Under the pieces are notes generated by a model. That model was not told where the DNA came from and did no database searches. It worked only from the letters and a program-made list of their open reading frames with translations. The translations under genes and the position numbers were made by a program. Source: Candidatus Galligastranaerophilus intestinigallinarum (GTDB taxonomy: Bacteria > Cyanobacteriota > Vampirovibrionia > Gastranaerophilales > Gastranaerophilaceae). Taken from it: a DNA stretch of 5,849 bases. This document shows, one piece after another, positions 1 to 5,814 of the stretch. Numbering within the stretch: position 1 is the first letter of the stretch; every line of letters starts with the position of its first letter. Location: NCBI GenBank assembly GCA_018715855.1, contig DVKW01000071.1, positions 1 to 5,849 of the forward strand. Reading direction: 5' to 3'.

Positions 1-956
1 CTTATTGATTTTTGAGTTGGTGTTAAAATTTCTTTTTTTCTGTATTTATCAGCGTCTTTAACCGCAGGGGTTGTGAAATTTTTTGCAATAATTTCAATTG
101 CATCATTGGGGTTAAAATCTCCCGTTAAAACGGTGTACATATTATCGGGCGTAAAATGCGTTTTCCAGTGGTTATAAACATCATCTCTTGTTATATTATT
201 AACCGTTTCAATAGACCCTGCAACCAAATTTTCCGATTTTGAATTAATTTGGAATAAGTTTCTGACTAAATCATTTAAGGCATTATTTGTAATGTCGTCA
301 TTTACCATGCTGATTTCAGATGTAACGGGGCCTTTTTCTTTTTCTACCATATCACTTGGGAATAAAGGGTTTACAAGCATATCAGCATGCATTTCTATAA
401 TTTGTTTTAAGCTTTTATCATCCACAATTGGCGACATTATATAAAAATCTGTTTGGGCATAATCTGTTGAAGCGTTTGTATCTGCGCCCAATTTGCCCAC
501 TTCTTTAAAAAATCTTCCTGATTCTAAATTTTTTGAGCCGTTAAAAACATTGTGTTCATTAAAGTGGGAAATTCCCCTGTTTTCATCGTTTTCATTCATA
601 GAACCCGCATCAACAAAGGTTTTTATTATTGTTGTTGCGTTTTTCTTTGGCATTAAAACAACGGTTTGGCCGTTTTTAAGCTCGTATCTGTAAAGATTAT
701 CACCGTATGGGGTTTTATTTACTTCTTTTAATTCCCAAGCCCCATCTGCGCTTTTTGTTTGAATATCAGGTGGAATTATGCTTGTTTGGCTTGGTGCAAA
801 ATTGTTTGTGTAATATAATGACGGGTAAAAAGTTTGTTGTTGGTATTGGTTTTGAAGGTAATAAGGGTTTATTGCCGCCTGATTTTGAAAATTTGGCGGC
901 ATTGTATTCATATAATTTGGTATATAGCAATTTTGCCCTATATTATTTACACACAT
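1..956 (-). CDS. M16 family (insulinase-type) zinc metallopeptidase, N-terminal part, cut by left window edge
   Basis: I translated this by reading the minus strand from ATG 956-954; 318 codons stay open to the window edge, so the C-terminus is missing. Residues 131-135 read HFNEH, the inverted zinc motif HxxEH of M16 peptidases (H131 and H135 bind zinc, E134 is the catalytic base). It sits in the family context GISHFNEHNVFNGS, followed by LGADTNASTDYAQTDFY (cf. family LGGxxNAxTxxxxTxYY). E207 and E214 form the downstream ExxxxxxE pair that supplies the third zinc ligand. Only the catalytic lobe and the start of the second lobe are present. Residues 1-70 precede the domain and are rich in Gln, Asn, Tyr and Pro. 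There is no hydrophobic signal segment, so a cytoplasmic location is likely. The start is supported by AGGAAG at 969-964 and a TAA directly upstream (959-957). The gene is divergent from the one at 1098. The family is certain; the substrate is unknown. Confidence 0.9.
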   Translation of the reverse strand, partial: MCVNNIGQNCYIPNYMNTMPPNFQNQAAINPYYLQNQYQQQTFYPSLYYTNNFAPSQTSIIPPDIQTKSADGAWELKEVNKTPYGDNLYRYELKNGQTVVLMPKKNATTIIKTFVDAGSMNENDENRGISHFNEHNVFNGSKNLESGRFFKEVGKLGADTNASTDYAQTDFYIMSPIVDDKSLKQIIEMHADMLVNPLFPSDMVEKEKGPVTSEISMVNDDITNNALNDLVRNLFQINSKSENLVAGSIETVNNITRDDVYNHWKTHFTPDNMYTVLTGDFNPNDAIEIIAKNFTTPAVKDADKYRKKEILTPTQKSI

Positions 957-1097
957 TTATAAACTTCCTGATATAAATACTAAAATAAAAACAAAAGAAA
1001 GTTTGCCTAAAAATATAAAACCTTATTAAAAATATGTTACAAATAATATTTTTTTAATGTTATTATTTTATAAGATTGATATTTTGAAGGATATTAT
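957..1097. other. Divergent intergenic region between the M16 peptidase and DUF2229 genes
   Basis: This 141-bp, very AT-rich spacer must hold the promoters of both divergent genes. On the minus strand, AGGAAG at 969-964 is the ribosome binding site for the peptidase. On the plus strand, GAAGGA at 1086-1091 serves the gene starting at 1098. A possible plus-strand promoter is GTTACA (1036-1041) with TATTAT (1061-1066), but the 19-bp spacer is long and the AT content makes chance matches likely. I could not pick a convincing minus-strand promoter. Confidence 0.4.
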
Positions 1098-2156
1098 ATG
1101 CCAATAAAAGAAAAAACAATAGGTATCCCAAGAGCGCTTATTTATTATAATTACATCCCGTTTATTTCTGCTTTTTTTGAACATTTGGGTTTTGAAATTA
1201 TATATTCAGATTACACCACCAAAAAAACCTTATCCGAAGGTTCTTCTTTGGTTGTAACTGAAACTTGCCTGCCTATTAAAGTTTATGTCGGGCATGTTTT
1301 AAATTTAATTGAAAAAGGTGTTAAAAATATTTTTGTTCCTTCAATTCAATCTGTTGCACCCAAAATTTATAATTGTTCAAAAATAAGGGGGCTTCCAGAT
1401 TTAATAAGAAATGTTGTAAAAGGCGATTACAACATAATTGAAGCCACTTTTGACAAATCAGAAAAAAATTTCGGGCTTGTTGAATTTTTAAAACAAGCGG
1501 TAAAACCTTTTGGAATAGTTGATGAAGATTTAATTCAAGAGGGAATTAAAGAAGGGTTTATCAGATATAATAATTTCAGAGTTATGATGCAGCATAATTT
1601 GCCTTTTGATACTGCTTTAAAATATGCAAAAGAAGGAAAAGTTGTTATTAATTCTTCAGATTCCGATAAAGATATAAATGTTGCTCTTATTGCCCATGGG
1701 TACAATATATACGATAAAAGAGTATGTATGGATATATTTAAAAAGTTGGATTCTTTGGGAGTTAAAGTGTTTAATGCCTATTCTTTAACGGAAGAACAAC
1801 TAAAAGACGGGCTTAATTCTATTTCTACAGACCTTTATTGGGCAAACCAACTTGAAATGTCGGGAGCTGCGGGGTATTTTTTAAGAACACCTGATATTGA
1901 TGGTGTTATAACTATTACTGCATTTGGCTGCGGGCCTGACAGTTTAATGATTGAAGATATTAAAAGAAAATCCAAAAACTTTAATAAGCCTTTATTAAAT
2001 TTAACTATAGACGAGCACACAGGCGAAGCAGGTTTTGTTACAAGGTTAGAGGCATTTTGCGATATGCTCTACAGAAAAAAACGTGCAGAAGGCAAAAAAG
2101 GCTTTAATTCCGAAAATGTTGATTTTGTAGATGATTACAGCATTAATTTAAGGTAA
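1098..2156 (+). CDS. Stand-alone DUF2229 / COG3580-type protein, 2-hydroxyacyl-CoA dehydratase activase-related
   Basis: This 352-residue protein matches, by recalled motifs, the DUF2229 'CoA enzyme activase' family. It has IGIPRALIYY near the N-terminus (residues 8-17), ETCLPIKVYVGH (55-66), a VPSIQSV...YNCSKIRGLPD block (80-101), HGYNIYD (200-206), GCGPDS (277-282) and DEHTGEAGFVTRLEAFCDM (305-323). In many anaerobes this domain is fused behind an ASKHA ATPase activase in proteins of well over 1000 residues, or occurs as a short gene paired with a COG3581 partner. Here it is the short form and neither neighbour is a partner. C57, C93 and C278 lie in conserved motifs and could ligate an iron-sulfur cluster, by analogy with HgdB-type dehydratases; this is inference. 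No signal peptide or membrane segment is seen, so it is probably cytoplasmic. The start has GAAGGA six bases upstream (1086-1091). The biochemical role of the family is not established. Confidence 0.85.
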   Translation: MPIKEKTIGIPRALIYYNYIPFISAFFEHLGFEIIYSDYTTKKTLSEGSSLVVTETCLPIKVYVGHVLNLIEKGVKNIFVPSIQSVAPKIYNCSKIRGLPDLIRNVVKGDYNIIEATFDKSEKNFGLVEFLKQAVKPFGIVDEDLIQEGIKEGFIRYNNFRVMMQHNLPFDTALKYAKEGKVVINSSDSDKDINVALIAHGYNIYDKRVCMDIFKKLDSLGVKVFNAYSLTEEQLKDGLNSISTDLYWANQLEMSGAAGYFLRTPDIDGVITITAFGCGPDSLMIEDIKRKSKNFNKPLLNLTIDEHTGEAGFVTRLEAFCDMLYRKKRAEGKKGFNSENVDFVDDYSINLR

Positions 2157-2998
2157 TTTTTTTGGTTTTCATAAGCCATAAGGTTTGCTTCTTCTTCTGT
2201 TATAATGCCCTTTTTGATAAGGTTTGAAACGATATCGGGCAAAAGCATAACAGAGCCGCCTAAAATGCCTTTTTCATCATAGCCTGTTTTTAAAACGGTT
2301 TTATTGCAAAATTCAATTTTTTCTAAATTTGAATTAGCAATCGGAAGTGCATCTGAAATTAAAAGAATTTTATTTTTTGGTCTTATTTTAAATGTTAATT
2401 TTAAAACATCTTCAACAACATGTTTGGTATCTGCAATAAGTTCCGTATAAATATTTTCATCTAAAAGAGCTTTTATTATAAGCGTTTCTTTTTTATGTGT
2501 CATAGGTTCCATTGCGTTATAAAGGTGGTTAATGCCATCTGCACCAATTAAGCTGTTTGTTTGAGTGTGCCCAAAATGAACTTTTATATTTTTTGATTTT
2601 AAATAGTTTATAAATTCATCACAATTTTTATTTTCAGGCGCTATTACCACAATTTTTATATCTTCTTCAAATTCGCCTGCAATTTTTTTAAAGTTTTCAA
2701 TTGTTGGTTCTAAAAAATTATTCGGGTTTTGCACCCCCGGTTTTTCTTTAGATAAAAAAGTTCCCTCTAAATTGGCACCTATAATTAAGGCTTCATCTTC
2801 TTTTTGGCTTAATTTTGCAAGGTGAATATTTTTAATTCTTTTATTTAATTCTTCAATCGTGCCGCCTGTTAAAGTGGGGCAAAATGCCATTATTCCTTTT
2901 TTATGGGCAAGTTTTGCAAAAAGGTTAATATCTTCTTTTTTTGCATTATCAAAGCTTATTCCAAAACCGCCATGGATATGAATATCAATTACTTTCAT
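2135..2998 (-). CDS. nagA: N-acetylglucosamine-6-phosphate deacetylase-like amidohydrolase, compact form
   Basis: The enzyme family removes acetate from GlcNAc-6-phosphate to give glucosamine-6-phosphate in amino-sugar and cell-wall recycling. Motifs appear in order over 287 residues: DIHIHGG (5-11; metal ligands H7 and H9), NLEGTFLSKEKPG (76-88; E78, the LEGP metal ligand), FGHTQT (142-147; H144), INHLYNAM (156-163; H158), ADTKHV (189-194; H193, substrate site) and LISDALP (213-219; D216, catalytic acid/base), then GGSVMLLPD (247-255). The catalytic set looks complete, and keeping HxH suggests a two-metal centre, unlike E. coli NagA. It is about 90-100 residues shorter than typical NagA. The barrel motif begins at residue 5, so the N-terminal beta-sandwich strands are missing, as is the usual C-terminal imidazolonepropionase-like tail. 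LEGP is changed to LEGT. No Shine-Dalgarno precedes the ATG; an in-frame TAG at 3028-3026 with no other start in between fixes it. The 3' end overlaps the convergent gene by 22 bp. A related amidohydrolase with another N-acyl substrate is possible. Confidence 0.85.
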   Translation of the reverse strand: MKVIDIHIHGGFGISFDNAKKEDINLFAKLAHKKGIMAFCPTLTGGTIEELNKRIKNIHLAKLSQKEDEALIIGANLEGTFLSKEKPGVQNPNNFLEPTIENFKKIAGEFEEDIKIVVIAPENKNCDEFINYLKSKNIKVHFGHTQTNSLIGADGINHLYNAMEPMTHKKETLIIKALLDENIYTELIADTKHVVEDVLKLTFKIRPKNKILLISDALPIANSNLEKIEFCNKTVLKTGYDEKGILGGSVMLLPDIVSNLIKKGIITEEEANLMAYENQKNYLKLML

Positions 2999-3005
2999 AA
3001 ATTTT

Positions 3006-3034
3006 ATTATACTTTTTTTGACTTTCTAATTCAA
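3006..3034 (-). promoter_or_regulatory. Sigma-70-type promoter for the nagA-like gene, predicted to give a leaderless mRNA
   Basis: Read on the minus strand, TTGAAT (3034-3029) is followed by a 17-bp spacer and a perfect TATAAT (3011-3006). The ATG at 2998 begins only 7 nt past the -10 box, where transcription normally starts. This fits the absence of any Shine-Dalgarno sequence. The AT-rich context makes a chance -10 possible, but the ideal spacing supports the call. Confidence 0.6.
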
Positions 3035-3063
3035 TTCATTAATTTAAAGCCAAGGGTTAGTGC

Positions 3064-3107
3064 AGGTTGCAGCTTATGTTTACAAAAGTTAACAAAAAAT
3101 GCAACTT
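3064..3107. repeat. Imperfect inverted repeat upstream of the first MGMAASQ-family gene
   Basis: AGGTTGCA (3064-3071) can pair with TGCAACTT (3100-3107) through 8 pairs including one G-T, around a 28-nt loop. The loop holds a smaller near-palindrome, GTTTAC-aaaa-GTTAAC (3078-3093). It lies just upstream of the sigma-28-like promoter and could be an operator or chance; it is not followed by a proper T-tract, so it is not called a terminator. Confidence 0.25.
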
Positions 3108-3109
3108 TC

Positions 3110-3137
3110 TAAAGATGGAAAATAAATATGACGATAT
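3110..3137 (+). promoter_or_regulatory. Sigma-28 (FliA/SigD)-like promoter of the first MGMAASQ-family gene
   Basis: TAAAGATG (3110-3117) and GACGATAT (3130-3137) match the sigma-28 consensus TAAAGTTT...GCCGATAA/T at 6 of 8 and 7 of 8 positions (taking T as the last base). There are 16 nt between TAAA and the -10 octamer, within the 14-16 range I recall for SigD. The same element with the same spacing precedes the paralogue at 4705. Transcription should start near 3144, giving a leader of about 38 nt that contains GGAG at 3168-3171. Confidence 0.6.
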
Positions 3138-3181
3138 TAATAACATCAAAATTAATTTATTAACTATGGAGACAGTAAATT

Positions 3182-3343
3182 ATGGGTATGGCGGCAAGTC
3201 AGGCAAGGTTTTTATCCTTGACAGCGAGGAAATCTAACGTTGAATATGAAGGGCAACAAGTTAACCAACAAAGAACTGCTCTTTCAAATGAAAGTGCAAA
3301 CTTATACAATAAATTAACATCTATTGAAGTTCCAACTCCCCCT
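3182..3343 (+). repeat. Conserved 5' module of the paralogue pair, copy 1
   Basis: This segment encodes residues 1-54 and corresponds without gaps to 4705-4866. By eye 43 of 54 residues are identical and the DNA is also clearly similar. Both copies end in VPTPP, after which similarity drops sharply. Confidence 0.85.
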
Positions 3344-4528
3344 GCTACAAGCGATTATTATGAAACTGTTTATACGTTTAAAACAACTGAACTCGATAAT
3401 TCTTCATCAGAATCAACGGAATATACTTTAAACAGTATCTATACAATGCCGGATGGCACATATGCAAATCTTTCATATATGGCATATAATTGGCAAGCGG
3501 CAACTACAAGCGCATATTCAGGCGATATTAATTCAACTTACGATACTGCAACAGGTGAAACAAAATATAGCATAAGTTTAGCAAACGGTGTTGTTGCAGA
3601 TGCAACGGAATATAAATATCAACCGTCAGAAGCTGAAGTTACATTAGATTTTTCTTCAGGTTCTGTTATGATTGCAGGCGAAGAATTTAAACTAAGCGAC
3701 ACCAAAGACCAAATCTTAGGCGGTTTGGATGAAACAGGAAAATACCAATACGCTTATGACGTTCAAGACTTAGGAAACGGCCAATACGCTCTTAAACTTT
3801 CAGTTACTCAAGACAAACAAAACCCTGAAAAATTTAATTGCACAATCGCAGGCCAAACATATGAAGCAACTTTGCAATCAAACGGCACATATGAATGTAT
3901 TATTGAATCGGGCGATCCTGATGGAACATCTTATAGTGCAGATGTTTCAGGAAAATATGTAAGCGCAAACGGAAATGCAAATTCTGCAGTAAGCTATTTA
4001 GGCTCTGATTTTACAACATATACGCCTCAAGGTTCAACAGAAGAAATGTTTAACCAGCCGATTTTGGCATACACATTAAACGGCCAAACATATTTTGTTA
4101 CGGCTGCAGAATATCAAGCAGGTGAAGGAACATATTTCTCAAGCTCATCATACGTTCAAAGCGTAGGCCATCAAGAATCTGTTTCTTATCCTTGTATATT
4201 TACAACATCTTCAACAGGAAGATACGAAACCTTAACCGTTACGGATGACAACGGAATTACACACCAATTCTCACTTGATGTTCAAACCGTTCAGGATGAA
4301 GAAGCATATCAACAAGCAATGCTTGATTATGAATATGAACAAGCCCAATATCAAAAACAAGTTCAAGATATTAACGCTAAAACAGAAGCTCTTCAACAAG
4401 AAGACAGAACTCTTGAATTAAGATTAAAACAACTTGATACAGAACAAAACGCAATTGCAACAGAAATGGATGCCGTTCAAAAAGTTATTGAAGATAACGT
4501 TGAATCTACATTCAAAACCTTTGCATAA
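3182..4528 (+). CDS. Uncharacterised MGMAASQ...STFKTFA family protein, paralogue A, possibly exported structural protein
   Basis: I do not know a function for this 448-residue protein. Residues 1-54 form a conserved, probably helical block (MGMAASQARFLSLTARKSN..., ending VPTPP). Residues 55-369 are a Ser/Thr/Tyr/Gly/Asp-rich, apparently beta-rich middle with several short NG/DG turns (PDGTY, NGQTYF, AGQTY, NGTYE). Residues 370-448 are a conserved Gln/Glu/Leu-rich segment likely to form a coiled coil, starting VQDEEAY and ending STFKTFA. No signal peptide or membrane segment is present. This plan of conserved ends and variable middle recalls flagellin, hook-type or other type III-exported axial proteins, but I see no definite homology to them. 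The start is placed at 3182, 10 nt after GGAG (3168-3171); ATG 3188 is an in-frame alternative. It carries its own sigma-28-like promoter and a terminator downstream. I recall the family as frequent in gut Gastranaerophilales. Confidence 0.85.
   Translation: MGMAASQARFLSLTARKSNVEYEGQQVNQQRTALSNESANLYNKLTSIEVPTPPATSDYYETVYTFKTTELDNSSSESTEYTLNSIYTMPDGTYANLSYMAYNWQAATTSAYSGDINSTYDTATGETKYSISLANGVVADATEYKYQPSEAEVTLDFSSGSVMIAGEEFKLSDTKDQILGGLDETGKYQYAYDVQDLGNGQYALKLSVTQDKQNPEKFNCTIAGQTYEATLQSNGTYECIIESGDPDGTSYSADVSGKYVSANGNANSAVSYLGSDFTTYTPQGSTEEMFNQPILAYTLNGQTYFVTAAEYQAGEGTYFSSSSYVQSVGHQESVSYPCIFTTSSTGRYETLTVTDDNGITHQFSLDVQTVQDEEAYQQAMLDYEYEQAQYQKQVQDINAKTEALQQEDRTLELRLKQLDTEQNAIATEMDAVQKVIEDNVESTFKTFA
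4289..4525 (+). repeat. Conserved 3' coiled-coil module of the paralogue pair, copy 1
   Basis: This segment encodes residues 370-448 and aligns without gaps to 5575-5811. By eye 64 of 79 residues are identical, and the last 34 differ only by an Ile/Val exchange. It marks a duplication with strong constraint on the C-terminus. Confidence 0.85.
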
Positions 4529-4570
4529 TAAACTTTAGTTAAGTCCATCTCCATAGTATTTTGATATTTG

Positions 4571-4605
4571 CTGCAAACTTAAATTTTGAGCTTGCAGTTT
4601 TTTTT
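4571..4605 (+). terminator. Rho-independent terminator after paralogue A
   Basis: CTGCAA (4571-4576) pairs with TTGCAG (4592-4597). Beyond one A-C mismatch, five more pairs (one of them T-G) extend the stem to a 3-nt loop. Eight T residues follow at 4598-4605. It lies 43 bp past the stop of paralogue A and upstream of the separate promoter of paralogue B, so the two genes should be transcribed independently. Confidence 0.8.
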
Positions 4606-4638
4606 GTAAATAAATGTTAAGATTTTATCCTTTTTTTC

Positions 4639-4666
4639 TAAAGTTTTTAAATTTGTTTACCGATAT
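4639..4666 (+). promoter_or_regulatory. Sigma-28 (FliA/SigD)-like promoter of the second MGMAASQ-family gene
   Basis: TAAAGTTT (4639-4646) is a full match to the FliA -35 consensus, and ACCGATAT (4659-4666) matches 7 of 8 positions of GCCGATAT. The 16-nt gap after TAAA equals that at 3110-3137. Flanking bases are shared too: TTTC before TAAAG, and a similar AT-rich stretch with ACAT after CGATAT. The predicted start near 4673 leaves a leader of about 32 nt with AGGAG at 4691-4695. Confidence 0.7.
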
Positions 4667-4704
4667 AAATTACATAACAAGGAACTGATAAGGAGACATA
4701 CATC

Positions 4705-4866
4705 ATGGGTATGGCAGCAAGCCAAGCAAGGTTTTTATCTTTGACGGCAAGAAAATCTAATACAGAATATGAGGGCCAGCAAATTAACCAAGAAAGAACT
4801 GCTTTAGCTAATGAAAGCTCTAATTTGTATTCTCGATTAAGCAAGATGGATGTTCCGACACCACCA
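4705..4866 (+). repeat. Conserved 5' module of the paralogue pair, copy 2
   Basis: Second copy of the module at 3182-3343, encoding residues 1-54 of paralogue B. Most differences are conservative (V/I, Q/E, S/A, K/R) and concentrate just before VPTPP. Confidence 0.85.
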
Positions 4867-5814
4867 GATACTTCAGATTTCTATAAAACACAATATACAT
4901 TCTCAAGCAACAAAATATCATCTGCAAACGGTTATATTACATATTCTCTTGATAATATAAAAGATACACCTGATGGCACAGTTGCTACTGTTTCACATTC
5001 AGTTAACGTTTATCAAAACAAAGCTGAATTTATTACAGGCAGCATTAAAGATGACACATTAAGCGACTATGCACCCGGCACTGTAACAGATTATGATTCA
5101 ACAGACAGCCCGAATTATTCAGATGCATACAACGTAAATGGCGGCATCTTATCGGGCAAATTGTTCAATTCAGGTGATAATACATACGCTGTTTATCTTG
5201 AAGAAGTAAATGAAAATCAATCTTCTTTAGATGCATTGAATGGTGATAATGTAAATTCTAAAGATTACATTTCAAGCTATGACTTCGATGGTGATGGCGT
5301 TCCTACAAATTACCTTTCATATTCTATGATTAACGGTAAAAAATATTACTTCACAGACAGCCAACTTACAAAAGTTCAAAACCAAAGACCTGATGGCTCT
5401 ATTGAAGAAAAATATGAAACAATCGGTGCTTTGTCTTCAATCTATACGGCTTCAAAAACAATAACGGAAGAAATTCCTATCACAAGATATGAAGAAAACG
5501 ACACAGGCAGAACAACTTCAATTACAATTGAAGTAGATGGCGATGAATATACTTATGAATTAGAATGTGTTTCTGTTCAAGATGAAGATGCATACGCTCA
5601 AGCAATGCTTGATTATGAATATGAACAAGCAAGATATGAAAAGAACGTTTCAAACATCAACTCTAAAACAGAAGAAATTCAAGCAAAAGATAAAACTTTA
5701 GAACTTGAACTTAAACAACTTGATACTGAACAAAATGCAATCGCAACAGAAATGGATGCAGTTCAAAAAGTTGTTGAAGATAACGTTGAATCTACCTTCA
5801 AAACATTCGCATAA
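4705..5814 (+). CDS. Uncharacterised MGMAASQ...STFKTFA family protein, paralogue B, possibly exported structural protein
   Basis: The function of this 369-residue paralogue of the preceding gene is unknown. Residues 1-54 (to VPTPP) and 291-369 (VQDEDAY to STFKTFA) are conserved with the neighbour and keep the same lengths. The middle, residues 55-290, is about 80 residues shorter and largely divergent; only the stretch before the C-terminal module (Y-x-NG-x-x-Y near 206-215, DTGR near 266-269) still looks alignable. The middle is Asp/Ser/Tyr/Asn-rich and includes DFDGDG (193-198), a possible but unproven calcium-loop-like motif. No signal peptide or membrane segment is seen, and the C-terminus is probably coiled coil. 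The start at 4705 has AGGAG nine bases upstream (4691-4695); ATG 4711 is an in-frame alternative. It follows paralogue A in tandem with its own sigma-28-like promoter after an intervening terminator, so the two look like parallel monocistronic units under one regulator. Confidence 0.85.
   Translation: MGMAASQARFLSLTARKSNTEYEGQQINQERTALANESSNLYSRLSKMDVPTPPDTSDFYKTQYTFSSNKISSANGYITYSLDNIKDTPDGTVATVSHSVNVYQNKAEFITGSIKDDTLSDYAPGTVTDYDSTDSPNYSDAYNVNGGILSGKLFNSGDNTYAVYLEEVNENQSSLDALNGDNVNSKDYISSYDFDGDGVPTNYLSYSMINGKKYYFTDSQLTKVQNQRPDGSIEEKYETIGALSSIYTASKTITEEIPITRYEENDTGRTTSITIEVDGDEYTYELECVSVQDEDAYAQAMLDYEYEQARYEKNVSNINSKTEEIQAKDKTLELELKQLDTEQNAIATEMDAVQKVVEDNVESTFKTFA
5575..5811 (+). repeat. Conserved 3' coiled-coil module of the paralogue pair, copy 2
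   Basis: Second copy of the module at 4289-4525, encoding residues 291-369 of paralogue B. Differences cluster in residues 310-337 of the likely coiled coil, while the final LKQLDTEQNA...STFKTFA part is nearly invariant. Confidence 0.85.

Noticed and set aside
927..956. Lipoprotein signal suggested by cysteines at residues 2 and 10 of the M16 peptidase
   Set aside because: There is no hydrophobic stretch or lipobox before either cysteine.
493..976. Two open plus-strand frames (493-693 and 707-976)
   Set aside because: Both lie antisense to the M16 peptidase, whose minus-strand reading frame carries the HxxEH and ExxxxxxE motifs. Their translations look like nothing known.
1835..2020. Minus-strand open frame inside the DUF2229 gene
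   Set aside because: It is antisense to conserved motifs of the real gene and has no ribosome binding site or recognisable protein.
2134..2163. Possible terminator ATTAC...GTAAT followed by a T run at the end of the DUF2229 gene
   Set aside because: The stem has only 5 mostly A-T pairs with a 14-nt loop, too weak to call.
3018..3046. TTGACT on the plus strand as a -35 box for paralogue A
   Set aside because: No acceptable -10 box follows at 16-18 bp, and the sigma-28-like element nearer the gene is shared with the paralogue.
2903..3112. Plus-strand open frame across the nagA-like 5' end
   Set aside because: It overlaps the nagA-like start and its promoter in antisense and gives a low-complexity Phe-rich translation.
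4647..4844. Minus-strand open frame over the start of paralogue B
   Set aside because: It is the complement of the conserved MGMAASQ module and the promoter region; conservation between paralogues explains the openness.
5281..5298. DFDGDG in paralogue B as a dockerin or EF-hand calcium site
   Set aside because: A single short Asp/Gly motif in an Asp-rich region, not present in paralogue A and without the remaining loop and helix pattern, is not enough.
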